Assembly (NCBI GenBank): GCA_009779995.1
Contig: WRDW01000004.1
Coordinates: forward strand, 1-64,000
Length of the DNA stretch: 64,000 nt
Direction of reading: 5' to 3'
From: Oscillospiraceae bacterium
GTDB lineage: Bacteria; Bacillota; Clostridia; Oscillospirales; Acutalibacteraceae
Shown here: piece after piece, positions 18,596 through 27,517 of the stretch
Layout of the letters: each line of letters opens with the position of its first letter
Numbering within the stretch: position 1 is the stretch's first letter
Notes under the pieces: model-generated
Seen by the model: the letters and a program-made list of their open reading frames with translations, nothing else
Told to the model about the DNA's origin: nothing
Databases searched by the model: none
Program-made: the position numbers and the translations under genes

Positions 18596-20062
18596 TTAAG
18601 CATTAGAGAGCGCCGCCTGCATCTCCCGCTTCGTCTTCGCGTCAATTTTATAGAACAGCATGGGCACGGCGCTCACCAGGGCTGAAACCCCGGCGAAGCC
18701 GAACAGGGCGAACATGGCGATGTTCTGCGTGCGCGGCGGGATGACGCCGGTCTCGTACATCACCTGGCTGTAGCCGGAATAGCCGATGACCAGCAGCCCG
18801 GCGGCCACGCACAGCGCGTTGGCCAGCTTGATAGACATGCTGAGGATCGCGAAGTTCACGCCCTCCTTGCGCTGCCCGGTCTTCCACTGCTGGTAGTTCA
18901 CGATGTCCGCGGTCATGATCAGCGGGATGTAGAGGTTCGCCGAGAACAGGAAGGCCGTGACGAACTGTGCGAGCATGACCAGAACCAGCGCGGGCGTATC
19001 GGCGCGCAGGGGGCTGTCGGCGGGCTGCAGCGAGTAGAAGACGCAGATGGCGGTTGTGCACACGAAGGTGGCGGCGGAAAAGCCTATGTAGGTCTTCTTC
19101 TCGCCGAGCTTCTTGTTGATCAGCGGCACGATGGAGATGCCGATGAGGCCCGATACCGCGCCGAGGATGCCGGGCAGCCAGGTGGCGTCGGCGGTGGTGT
19201 CCATCAGCGTGCCGAGGAAGTTTACTTTTCCCACCAGCGCGCCGTTGGCCTGCACCACCACGGCGAGGGTCATGGTGCGGGCAAAGCCGAGTACGTATAT
19301 CAGGAACACGATCAGGATCATCCTGTTGGTCTTCAGCTCCCGGAACATATCGCCCATGGAGACGCTCTGCGGGGCGCTGTCTTTTACAGCCTCCCGGTTT
19401 TTGAAGTAGATCATCAAATAGCAGGCGGTGCCGAGCACCATCACCCCCAGGGCCGTGACGAAGTAGTACAGGCTGTCGGGGTAGCTCCCCGCGCCCTTCA
19501 CGGCGTTGAGCAGCAGCATGACGATGGTGACAAACACGCCGGGCGTCGCCAGGGCGATGGATTTCGCGATGTTGGAGAGCGTGGCCGCCCTGTCGCGCTC
19601 CTCCAGGCTGGGGGAGAGCCGCGAGAGCATCCCCTGGGAGGGGATGTCGGCGAAGCTCATGGCGGCGTTCCACAGCACGGTGGTCAGGGTGATGTAGGCG
19701 TAGAGCAGCGCCTTGGAAGTAAAGGGGATGAAGATAAACAGCACCGTGGTCAGCAGCGCGATGGGGAAGGCGCTGCGCAGGATCCAGGGGCGTATCTTGC
19801 CGTTTTTGGAGTCTCCGCGGTCGATCAGCGAGCCTATGATGGGGTCGCCTATGCAGCTGATGAGCTTGGCCAGGAAAATGATCACGGCGGAGGCGTAGAA
19901 GATGTTCGGGTCGAAGACCGAGTACATCTTGTTGTAGAACTCCGTCTGGAAGCTGTTTACATAGCCGATGAACAGCTGCACGCCGAAGATGCCCATGGCA
20001 TAAAACAGCGTGCCCTTCATGCTGAGAATCTCGTTTGGCTTTTGCTTGTCGGGGTTTTTCAT
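18596..20062 (-). CDS. GPH-family (MelB-like) sugar:cation symporter
   Basis: 488 aa; CIGDPIIGSLIDRGDSKNGKIRPWILRSAFPIA is a GPH signature. Confidence 0.82.
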   Translation of the reverse strand: MKNPDKQKPNEILSMKGTLFYAMGIFGVQLFIGYVNSFQTEFYNKMYSVFDPNIFYASAVIIFLAKLISCIGDPIIGSLIDRGDSKNGKIRPWILRSAFPIALLTTVLFIFIPFTSKALLYAYITLTTVLWNAAMSFADIPSQGMLSRLSPSLEERDRAATLSNIAKSIALATPGVFVTIVMLLLNAVKGAGSYPDSLYYFVTALGVMVLGTACYLMIYFKNREAVKDSAPQSVSMGDMFRELKTNRMILIVFLIYVLGFARTMTLAVVVQANGALVGKVNFLGTLMDTTADATWLPGILGAVSGLIGISIVPLINKKLGEKKTYIGFSAATFVCTTAICVFYSLQPADSPLRADTPALVLVMLAQFVTAFLFSANLYIPLIMTADIVNYQQWKTGQRKEGVNFAILSMSIKLANALCVAAGLLVIGYSGYSQVMYETGVIPPRTQNIAMFALFGFAGVSALVSAVPMLFYKIDAKTKREMQAALSNA

Positions 20063-21360
20063 GCCGGTTTATCCTCCTTACTTTTTTTATATATGATCGC
20101 CATGGGGATGAACATCGCCAGCGCCACGATGGCCGCCCCCAGGAATATGCCCGGGTTGGGTATGATCTGCGCCGCGCCGAATTCGTCCAGGAAGGTGGGG
20201 CCGCTCTTGATGATGCGCGCGCCGATGAAGGGCCCGGCAACCATGGGGATGAGCACGAAGAAGATCATTCTGATCCCATTGAAGTGCCCGCGCTGCGCCT
20301 CGGGCATGTAGTCGCGTATGGATGCGCCGAAGAGGGCCGTCAGCAGGAGGTTCGAGCCCATCATCAGGATCGCGAACACGGCCAACAGGAATAGGTTCTC
20401 CTTGAGATACGTGCCATGAATGTACATCAGTACAAGGCCGATCACAAGAGCAATCCCAGAGGGAAAGAAGAATTTTCTTTTTCCGAATTTGTCCGCCATG
20501 CGCCCGCCCAGCACGCTGATGGCCGCGGCGAAGACCAGCACGATCCCCAGCAGGATGGCGTAGTTCTCCAAGGCCAGGGAGAACTCCAGGTAGATCATCA
20601 GGTAGGGGAAGAACACCTGCATGGAGATGCTGAAGATGCCCATGAGGACGAGAAAAAGATAGAGCAGCGGGTTGGCCCGGATGACCTTCGGCCTAAATCC
20701 GTACAGCAAATCGGTCTTCTGCACGGCGAGGTTCGGGTTATCCCGGATGAGGAACAGCCCCAGCAGCCCGCACAGGCTCACCGTGCCGCCGATGAGGATG
20801 TACAGCAGCGCCCAGTTGTCCTGCTTGGCGAGGAAATCCAGTCCGCCGAAAAGGATCATGATCGCCAGCAGGGGCAGCGCGGAGAGCACGCCCTCGGCCC
20901 GGCCCCGGGTCTCGGGCACGGTGATGTCCGTCACCCAGGCGTTGAAAGCGGCGTCGTTGGCGGTGGAGCCGAAGAAGGTCATCACGCAGTCCATCACCAC
21001 GACGATCGCCACGGTGAGGGCCACGGCGTCGGCGCCGGGGAACAGCCGCGCGGTGTTTTCCCTGGAAATCAGCGCGAAAACCATGATGCTCAAGCCCCAG
21101 ACGACATAGCCCCAGGCGATGAAGGGCTTACGCCTGCCGAGCTTGTCGGAGAGCACGCCCATCAGCAGGGTGGTCAGCGTGGCCACGGCGGCGCTGGCGG
21201 CCACCATCACAAACACGGCGTTGGGGTCATAAGTCACGGTTTTGTAGAGGAACACGTTGAAGTACATGTTCTCAATCGTCCAGGCGATCTGCCCGAACAG
21301 CCCGAAGAGCACCAGCGCCAGCCAGCTGCGGCCGCCCAGGCCGTGGGATGAGTTGCTCAT
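20059..21360 (-). CDS. MFS transporter (SLC45/GPH-like)
   Basis: Multiple TM helices, GVLSDKLGRRKPFIAWGYV motif; stop overlaps the start of the downstream transporter. Start MSNSSHG. Confidence 0.8.
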   Translation of the reverse strand: MSNSSHGLGGRSWLALVLFGLFGQIAWTIENMYFNVFLYKTVTYDPNAVFVMVAASAAVATLTTLLMGVLSDKLGRRKPFIAWGYVVWGLSIMVFALISRENTARLFPGADAVALTVAIVVVMDCVMTFFGSTANDAAFNAWVTDITVPETRGRAEGVLSALPLLAIMILFGGLDFLAKQDNWALLYILIGGTVSLCGLLGLFLIRDNPNLAVQKTDLLYGFRPKVIRANPLLYLFLVLMGIFSISMQVFFPYLMIYLEFSLALENYAILLGIVLVFAAAISVLGGRMADKFGKRKFFFPSGIALVIGLVLMYIHGTYLKENLFLLAVFAILMMGSNLLLTALFGASIRDYMPEAQRGHFNGIRMIFFVLIPMVAGPFIGARIIKSGPTFLDEFGAAQIIPNPGIFLGAAIVALAMFIPMAIIYKKSKEDKPA

Positions 21361-21406
21361 AATGCCTATCCCTCCCATCGCATCAAAGCGAAATTTTGAA
21401 AACCTA

Positions 21407-21434
21407 TTGAAAATTTTTCAAATGCGTGTATAAT
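21407..21434 (+). promoter_or_regulatory. Promoter of the PIN-toxin operon (TTGAAA-16-TATAAT) with TTGAAA/TTTCAA inverted repeat
   Basis: TTGAAAATTTTTCAAATGCGTGTATAAT. Confidence 0.6.
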
Positions 21435-21454
21435 ATTAAGAAGGGGGTGTAACC

Positions 21455-21931
21455 ATGAAAAAAGTGAATGTCTACCTGGAAACCACGATGTTCAACTATT
21501 ACTTTGATACGGAGCGCGATGGCCACGAAGCCACCGTTCGGTTCTTTGAGGCGATAGGGGCCGGTGAATACGCAGGATATACGTCCGATTATGTTCTCTT
21601 AGAACTGAAAAACGCGCCGGAACCGAAACAAACTGAAATGCTTGCTTTGCTGGAACAGTATAATGTCCATGTCATTGATGCCAGCGACGAGATAGCCGGG
21701 TTGGCAGACATCTATGTTCGCAGCGGGATCATTCCTCTGAAATACCGAATGGACGGAATGCATATTGCCACGGCTGCGGTTCATGCGCTGGACTGTGTGT
21801 TGTCGTTTAATTTTCAACACATAAACAAACTGAAAACAAAACGTATGACATCGCTGGTACACCTGAACGAAGGTTACAGAGAGATCACAATTTGTACGCC
21901 AATGGAGGTGCTTGACAATGAAGAAGCCTAA
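21455..21931 (+). CDS. PIN-domain protein (VapC-like toxin candidate)
   Basis: 158 aa; N-terminal VNVYLETTMFNYYF, internal Asp/Glu (YRMDGMHIATAAVHALDCVLSFNFQHI) typical of PIN domains. Confidence 0.75.
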   Translation: MKKVNVYLETTMFNYYFDTERDGHEATVRFFEAIGAGEYAGYTSDYVLLELKNAPEPKQTEMLALLEQYNVHVIDASDEIAGLADIYVRSGIIPLKYRMDGMHIATAAVHALDCVLSFNFQHINKLKTKRMTSLVHLNEGYREITICTPMEVLDNEEA

Positions 21932-22097
21932 CCAGGTTGAGCAGGAAATCAACGACATCCGCTTGAAGATTTATGAGGAGACCAAGAGCATGTCGCCCTC
22001 CGAGCTGACGGCATACATCAAGCAGCAGCTCGCGCCGATTCGCAGCAAACACAGCCTGCAATATGTTCAAGGCGCAGCGGACAGGTTGACGCAGTGA
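21918..22097 (+). CDS. Small protein overlapping the PIN gene (candidate antitoxin)
   Basis: MKKPNQVEQEINDIRLKIYEETKSMSPSELTAYIKQQLAPIRSKHSLQYVQ...; overlaps the toxin 3' end, GGAGGTG upstream. Confidence 0.6.
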   Translation: MKKPNQVEQEINDIRLKIYEETKSMSPSELTAYIKQQLAPIRSKHSLQYVQGAADRLTQ

Positions 22098-22101
22098 AAG
22101 C

Positions 22102-22128
22102 AGTCGCCCGAAAGGGCGGCTCTTTTTT
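22102..22128 (+). terminator. Rho-independent terminator after the TA pair
   Basis: AGTCGCCCGAAAGGGCGGCTCTTTTTT. Confidence 0.7.
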
Positions 22129-22230
22129 GTCGTCCCCTAATTTTGCGTCCTGCTCAAGGTGATTTCTTCAAAAAGGCTTGCATTCAACAGCGCATATCGC
22201 TTATAATGGGTGCGAGGTGTATAATAAAAA

Positions 22231-23175
22231 ATGATAAAAATAACAATGCGAATTCTCTCCTGCTTGATTGCCCTATGCCTGCTGGGCCTGCTGGGCTCCT
22301 GCGATTTTCAGGAGCAGCCCGGCGATGACACGCTGCGCGTGGTGGCGACTATATTCGCGCCCTACGACTTCGCCCGCGCGGTCGCCGGGGGGCTGGCCGG
22401 GGTCACGATGCTGCTGCCCCCCGCCGGGGAGAGCCACTCCTTCGAGCCCACGCCCCGGGACGTCATCGCCATTCGCCGTTGCGATGTGTTTATCTACGTG
22501 GGCGGGGAATCCGACGCCTGGGTGGAGCGCATCCTCTCGGGCATGGATACGTCGAGGATGCGGGTCGTCACGCTGATGGACTGCGTGGACACGGTGGAGG
22601 AGGCCATCATTGAGGGGATGCAGGCCGGAAATGAGTACGGCGGGGAGGAGCTGGACGAGCACGTGTGGACCTCGCCGAAAAACGCGGCGCTGATCACGCG
22701 GAAGATTGCCGCCGCCATGTGCGCCGCCGATCCGCGCAACGCCGAACAGTACCGACAGAACACACTCACGTACCTCGCAGAGCTGGACGCCCTGGACGCC
22801 GCCTTCCAAAGCCTTGTCGGTGGGGCCGCGCGCAGGACGATCGCCTTCGGCGACAGGTTCCCCTTCCGCTACTTCACGGACGCCTACGGACTGGACTACT
22901 GCGCGGCCTTCCCCGGCTGCTCCGCCGAGACGGAGGCCGGCGCGAAAACAGTTATCTTTCTCATTGAGAAGATCAGGGCCGAGGGCATCCCGGTGGTGTT
23001 CCACACGGAGCTCTCCAACAGGAGCATGGCCGGGGCCATCGCCGGGGCTACGGGCGCGCAGGTTCGTCAGCTGCACGCCTGCCACAACATCTCCAGGGAA
23101 GATTTCGCGGCGGGAAGGACCTACCTGGACCTGATGGAGGAGAACCTGGAGGCGCTGCGGGCGGCGCTGTACTAG
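22231..23175 (+). CDS. Metal-binding ABC transporter substrate-binding lipoprotein (ZnuA/TroA-like)
   Basis: Lipobox LLGSC; VVATIFAPYDFARAVAGG, ESHSFEPTPRDV, DEHVWTSPKNA (metal-ligand His pattern). Confidence 0.85.
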   Translation: MIKITMRILSCLIALCLLGLLGSCDFQEQPGDDTLRVVATIFAPYDFARAVAGGLAGVTMLLPPAGESHSFEPTPRDVIAIRRCDVFIYVGGESDAWVERILSGMDTSRMRVVTLMDCVDTVEEAIIEGMQAGNEYGGEELDEHVWTSPKNAALITRKIAAAMCAADPRNAEQYRQNTLTYLAELDALDAAFQSLVGGAARRTIAFGDRFPFRYFTDAYGLDYCAAFPGCSAETEAGAKTVIFLIEKIRAEGIPVVFHTELSNRSMAGAIAGATGAQVRQLHACHNISREDFAAGRTYLDLMEENLEALRAALY

Positions 23176-23192
23176 AGAGGCATATAAGAGAA

Positions 23193-24509
23193 TCATTTGT
23201 CGTTGTCAAGAGGGCCAGGGACGTCGGTGACGCCGTCCCCTACGACAATCTCCTCCGGCTTCTTCTGCGCGCGCAGCCAGTAGACGAACAGCCCCGCGGC
23301 CAGGAGCGCCAGCAAGCCCCCTGAGGAGAACAGCAGCGCCGCGCTGGGGGAGGTCGCCCGGGTGGGCTGCGGCGCGGGCGCGGCCAGGGTGGGCAGGCTC
23401 TGCGGCGGCGGTTCCGCCAAAGGCGGCTGCGCGTCGTCCCGGAGGGTCTGTTCCGTCACGAACACGCCATATGTGTGGGTGACAGCCGCGCCCAGCGCGT
23501 CGGTAACAGGGATTCCCGCCGCGTCGGTGACAGGTACGCCGGGTATGTTGACGGCAGCTGTGCCAGGTGCAGCTGCGCCTGCTGCGGGTGCGCCGGGCGG
23601 ATTGCCGGTAGCTGCGCCTGATGAATTGGCGGCGGGCCCGGCGGGCGCGTCCGTATACACGACGGTATAATAGAAGACCTCGGTCCGGGTGGTGGCCGGC
23701 TGCGTCGTCTGCGTCGTGCGCGTGGTCACCGGCGCTGCCGTGGTCGCCTGCGGTGCGGCGGGCGCGGGATTCGCGGCTGCCGCTGTTGTGCGGGAAGTCG
23801 GCGCGGCGGTCGCCGTGGTGTAGATCGGCAGGGTCGTGGTTGGCTTGGCCGTGGTAGTTGCTGTGGTTGCAGTGGGTTTTTCGGTGGTGGGAGCCTTCGT
23901 CGTGGTGGGCTTTTCGGTGGTGGGGGCCTTTGTCGTGGTTGTCTTCTCCGTGGTGGGCGCTTTCGTCGTGGTTGTGGTGGTCACGGGCTCGGCGGTCACG
24001 ACGGGGCAGGGGACCACCCGCGAAGGGCTGCCCTGCGGGTCGAACAGCTGCAGCGAGAGGTCACGCAGCGCCGCCAGGGCCTCCTGCGTCTTGTAGCCCA
24101 GGGCGATCTCGAAGGTGTATGCGCCGTTGGCGGCGCTCTCCGGGAAATAGGCCAGGCCCTGCAGGTCGTAATTCGCGGCATCAAAGCTCGCGTCGAGGCC
24201 CAATTGCCAGCTGCCGATCTCACGGCTGCCAAGCAGGAAGACGACGCCGATAGGGCTTTCCGGCTGTGCGTCGGGCGCGAAGGCGGTGAAACCGAACAGC
24301 ACCCTGCTTCGTGCCGGTTCCACGGCGTGGCGCACCGTGGCGGCGGTGACGCCGCACAGGCTCGGCCCGCCGGCGAACAGCTCCGCGGCGGGGTAGTCGT
24401 ACCACTTGAGAGGCCGGACATTGCCGTCAAAATCGATGGCCAGGGCCCGCAGGTGCAGGCCGAGCAGCAGAGCGATGCAGAACAAAACAGCCCAGTATTT
24501 GCGCTTCAT
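23193..24509 (-). CDS. Secreted/anchored protein with Thr-rich linker and C-terminal TM helix
   Basis: Signal peptide MKRKYWAVLFCIALLLGLHLRALA; repeated TTTTKAPTTEKP linker; C-terminal ALLFSSGGLLALLAAGLFVYWLRAQKK. Start corrected to 24509. Confidence 0.65.
   Translation of the reverse strand: MKRKYWAVLFCIALLLGLHLRALAIDFDGNVRPLKWYDYPAAELFAGGPSLCGVTAATVRHAVEPARSRVLFGFTAFAPDAQPESPIGVVFLLGSREIGSWQLGLDASFDAANYDLQGLAYFPESAANGAYTFEIALGYKTQEALAALRDLSLQLFDPQGSPSRVVPCPVVTAEPVTTTTTTKAPTTEKTTTTKAPTTEKPTTTKAPTTEKPTATTATTTAKPTTTLPIYTTATAAPTSRTTAAAANPAPAAPQATTAAPVTTRTTQTTQPATTRTEVFYYTVVYTDAPAGPAANSSGAATGNPPGAPAAGAAAPGTAAVNIPGVPVTDAAGIPVTDALGAAVTHTYGVFVTEQTLRDDAQPPLAEPPPQSLPTLAAPAPQPTRATSPSAALLFSSGGLLALLAAGLFVYWLRAQKKPEEIVVGDGVTDVPGPLDNDK
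23855..23985 (-). repeat. In-frame tandem repeat encoding KAPTTEKPTTT-type linker
   Basis: Repeated ggtggtgggngcctttcgtcgtggt units on the + strand. Confidence 0.75.
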
Positions 24510-24545
24510 CGGGGTCACCCTTTCAGCTGTGAATGCATTCAACTG

Positions 24546-24574
24546 ATTATAGACCCCTGCGCGGAGATTGTCAA
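24546..24574 (-). promoter_or_regulatory. Consensus promoter (TTGACA-17-TATAAT) for the Thr-rich protein gene
   Basis: Minus strand TTGACA ATCTCCGCGCAGGGGTC TATAAT. Confidence 0.8.
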
Positions 24575-24684
24575 TATTTGGAGCGCATGATGAGAAATTG
24601 TCACACCAAAGCGCCCGGAACCGCATATTGCCTCTCATCGTTTATTTTAACATATTTAAGTGTTTTAGTCAAAACAAATTTTGC

Positions 24685-24713
24685 TTGCACAAAGCAGCGA
24701 ATTGTGCTAGAAT
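24685..24713 (+). promoter_or_regulatory. Promoter TTGCAC-17-TAGAAT with GCACAA-N9-TTGTGC inverted repeat in the spacer
   Basis: TTGCACAAAGCAGCGAATTGTGCTAGAAT. Confidence 0.65.
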
Positions 24714-24733
24714 ATATATTGGAGGTATTCAAT

Positions 24734-25291
24734 ATGAACGAACACAGGATGGAAATCGGGCAGCGGCTGCGCGAGGTGCGGCTGCTCAGCGGGAAGGACG
24801 AGGCCGAATTTACCCGCGGGCTGGGTATCAGCGTAGAGGAGCTGCGGGCCTATGAATCGGGCGAGCGCGATACCCCCGTGAGCGTGATGCAGTCCGTCGC
24901 GGCGCTCTACGGCGTGAGCACCACCGAGCTCATGACGGGCGAACCGGCGCGGCTGCGGCAATACTGCGTGGTGCGCAGGGATAGGGGCGTGGCGGTGGAG
25001 CGCCGCGAGGCCTACGGCTACCGCTCCCTGGCGTACAACTTCGCCGGGCGGCAGATGGAGCCCATGTTCATCACCATCCCGCCGGGCAGCGCAGAAGACG
25101 AATTTAGCCTGAACACCCACAAGGGGCAGGAGTTCCACTTCTGCCTGGAGGGTTCCTTTATTATACAGGTCGGTGATCACCGAATTACCATGGGGGAGGG
25201 CGATTCGATCTATTTCGATTCGGCTGCCCCCCACGGCATGGCCGCCCTCGGCGGCGCTGCCGCCAAATCTTTGGTGATCATCACTATGTGA
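24734..25291 (+). CDS. XRE-family regulator with C-terminal cupin domain
   Basis: HTH (IGQRLREVRLLSGKDEAEFTRGLGISVEELRAYESGERDTPV) plus cupin (GQEFHFCLEGSFIIQVGDHRITMGEGDSIYFDSAAPHGM); GGAGGT RBS. Confidence 0.85.
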   Translation: MNEHRMEIGQRLREVRLLSGKDEAEFTRGLGISVEELRAYESGERDTPVSVMQSVAALYGVSTTELMTGEPARLRQYCVVRRDRGVAVERREAYGYRSLAYNFAGRQMEPMFITIPPGSAEDEFSLNTHKGQEFHFCLEGSFIIQVGDHRITMGEGDSIYFDSAAPHGMAALGGAAAKSLVIITM

Positions 25292-26961
25292 ATTTAAAGG
25301 AGAGATTTCACGTGTTTTTGGATCGATATTGCCGAACGAAATTTGATTCGTACGAAGAATTCTACGAAAAATTCAAAGTAGAGTACCCAGAGAACTTCAA
25401 CTTTGCCTACGACGTCACCGACGTCCTGGCAGCGGAGCAGCCCGGAAAAACCGCCCTGGTGTGGTGCAACGAGCTGGGCGACGAGAAGATCATCAGCTTT
25501 GCCGAGCTCAAACGCATGAGCGACAAATACGCCAACGCCCTGGAGGCCATGGGCATAGGCAATGGCGACGTGGTGATGGCCATGCTCAAGGGCCGCTACG
25601 AATTCTGGTATTTCATACTGGCCTGCCACAAGCTCGGCGCGGTGCTCATCCCCGGTACGCACATGCTGAAAGTAAAAGATATTATTTACCGGGTGCAGGC
25701 CGCCAAGGCGAAAATGATTTTGTCTGTCATCGACGACGAGCTGTGCGATGTCGTCAATGAGGCGGACGGCCAGCTGGGCAATACGCTCACCAAGGCCGTG
25801 CTGGGGCAGCGCGAGGGCTTCGCGGACTTCACCGCCCTGGCTGAAGCCGCCGGTGAACACTGGCAGCGGCGCGAGATCGACAGCGGGCAGCCCATGCTGG
25901 CCTATTTCACCTCCGGCACCACGGGGATGCCCAAGATCGTCACGCACGACTACTACTATCCCCTGGGGCATATCACCACGGCGAAGTTCTGGCACGGCCT
26001 GGACGCCGGCGACCTGCACCTCACCGTGGCCGATACCGGCTGGGCCAAAACCGCCTGGGGCAAGCTCTACGGACAGTGGTTCTGCGAGGCCGCTATCTTT
26101 ACCTACGATTACGAATCGCGCTTCCATCCAACGGATTACCTGCGCGTGATCGAGAAGTATGGCGTGACTTCTTTCTGTGCGCCCCCGACGATCTATCGCA
26201 TCTTCATCAAGGAAGACCTGACAAAATATAATTTAAAATCCCTGGTGAAGAGCACCATCGCGGGGGAGCCGCTCAACCCGGAGGTCTACGAGCAGTGGTA
26301 CGCCGCCACGGGCCTGACCCTGCGCGAGGGCTACGGCCAGACGGAGGGCCCCGTGATGGTGGCCACCACCGTGTGGAACACGCCCCGGCCCGGCTCCATG
26401 GGGCGGTCCATCGCGCAGATCAGCTGCGACGTCTACGACGCGCAGGGCAGGCTCTGCGAGCCCGGCGAGGAGGGCGAACTGTGCATCCCGGTGGAAAATT
26501 TCCCAAGCAAACGGCCGCTGGGGCTCTTCATGGGCTACCTCAACGAGCCGGAGCGCGACGCCAACGTGGTCTTCGATGGGCTCTATCACACCGGCGACAC
26601 CGCCTGGCGCGACGAGGACGGCTATATCTGGTTCAAGGGCCGCAACGACGACATCATCAAGAGCTCTGGCTACAGGATCGGGCCCTTCGAGGTGGAGTCC
26701 GCCCTGCTGGAGCACCCCGCCGTGAAGGAGAGCGCCGTCACCGGCGTGCCCGACCCCATGCGCGGCTTCAACGTGAAGGCGACCGTCATCCTGGCGGCGG
26801 GCTACGAGCCCTCCGAGGCGCTCAAGAAGGAGCTGCAGGACCACGTGAAGAACGTGACCGCGCCCTACAAGTACCCGCGCATTATCGAGTTCGTCGGCGA
26901 GCTGCCCAAAACCATCAGCGGTAAAATCCGGCGGGTGGAGATACGGCAGGGGGACGAGTGA
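25288..26961 (+). CDS. AMP-dependent acyl-CoA synthetase/ligase
   Basis: GTG start overlapping the regulator stop; YFTSGTTGMPKIVTH, GYGQTEGP, YHTGDTAWRDEDGYIWFKGRNDDIIKSSGYRIGPFEVE, KTISGKIRR. Confidence 0.92.
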   Translation: MNLKERFHVFLDRYCRTKFDSYEEFYEKFKVEYPENFNFAYDVTDVLAAEQPGKTALVWCNELGDEKIISFAELKRMSDKYANALEAMGIGNGDVVMAMLKGRYEFWYFILACHKLGAVLIPGTHMLKVKDIIYRVQAAKAKMILSVIDDELCDVVNEADGQLGNTLTKAVLGQREGFADFTALAEAAGEHWQRREIDSGQPMLAYFTSGTTGMPKIVTHDYYYPLGHITTAKFWHGLDAGDLHLTVADTGWAKTAWGKLYGQWFCEAAIFTYDYESRFHPTDYLRVIEKYGVTSFCAPPTIYRIFIKEDLTKYNLKSLVKSTIAGEPLNPEVYEQWYAATGLTLREGYGQTEGPVMVATTVWNTPRPGSMGRSIAQISCDVYDAQGRLCEPGEEGELCIPVENFPSKRPLGLFMGYLNEPERDANVVFDGLYHTGDTAWRDEDGYIWFKGRNDDIIKSSGYRIGPFEVESALLEHPAVKESAVTGVPDPMRGFNVKATVILAAGYEPSEALKKELQDHVKNVTAPYKYPRIIEFVGELPKTISGKIRRVEIRQGDE

Positions 26962-27042
26962 TCGGCTGAAAAAACTACCCGCTGCGGGTGGGGCATGGAA
27001 ACGGGAATCGTGGTATAATAGTTGCCTGAAGGAGAGCACTGT

Positions 27043-27261
27043 ATGCCGGACTACAAAATCAACTTTCTCTGGGATACAGAAGCTTCTGTATGGGTTGCGA
27101 CAAGCGACGACATTCCCGGCCTGGTGCTGGAATCCGGTTCGTTTGACGCGCTGATGGAGCGTGTGCGCTTTGCCATCCCGGAATTGCTGGAACTCAACGG
27201 GCTGCGGTCCAATCCATTGGTTTCGTTTAGTTCATCGCGGCAAGAAAGGATTGCATCCTGA
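27043..27261 (+). CDS. HicB/DUF1902-like antitoxin
   Basis: MPDYKINFLWDTEASVWVATSDDIPGLVLESGSFDALMERVRFAIPELLEL; stop overlaps the hicA-like start. Confidence 0.75.
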   Translation: MPDYKINFLWDTEASVWVATSDDIPGLVLESGSFDALMERVRFAIPELLELNGLRSNPLVSFSSSRQERIAS

Positions 27262-27455
27262 TGGCCGAATATGAGAAAAAAGTAAGGGAGACGCTTCATG
27301 AAAACGGGTGTTGCTTCGTGAGGAGGGGCAAGGGAGATCATGACATTTGGTATAGCCCGATCACCAAACGCAACGTGACAGTGGACAGCAAAATAAAATC
27401 ACGCTTCGCTGCAAATGAAATACTGAAACAGAGCGGGATCATGGAAAAGCTTTAG
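27261..27455 (+). CDS. HicA-like mRNA interferase toxin
   Basis: MAEYEKKVRETLHENGCCFVRRGKGDHDIWYSPITKRNVTVDSKIKSRFAANEILKQSGI; RxGKGDHxIW HicA motif. Confidence 0.85.
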   Translation: MAEYEKKVRETLHENGCCFVRRGKGDHDIWYSPITKRNVTVDSKIKSRFAANEILKQSGIMEKL

Positions 27456-27517
27456 CAAATCAGTAGGGGCGGCTGTCCTCGGCCGTCCGCATAATAACAT
27501 AAAAAGGAGCGTACACC

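Noticed and set aside
18507-18605. AAGCATTA/AATGCTTAA repeats around the convergent terminator as a mobile element
   Set aside because: Only short AT-rich direct/inverted words flanking a standard bidirectional terminator; not enough structure for an element call.
18648-20240. 530-aa minus-strand ORF in an alternative frame of the two transporters
   Set aside because: Arg/His-rich out-of-frame translation across both transporter genes; no domain signature.
23855-23985. Short regularly spaced repeats that could suggest a CRISPR array
   Set aside because: Units are contiguous, in frame and encode a Thr/Lys/Pro linker; no unique spacers and no cas genes.
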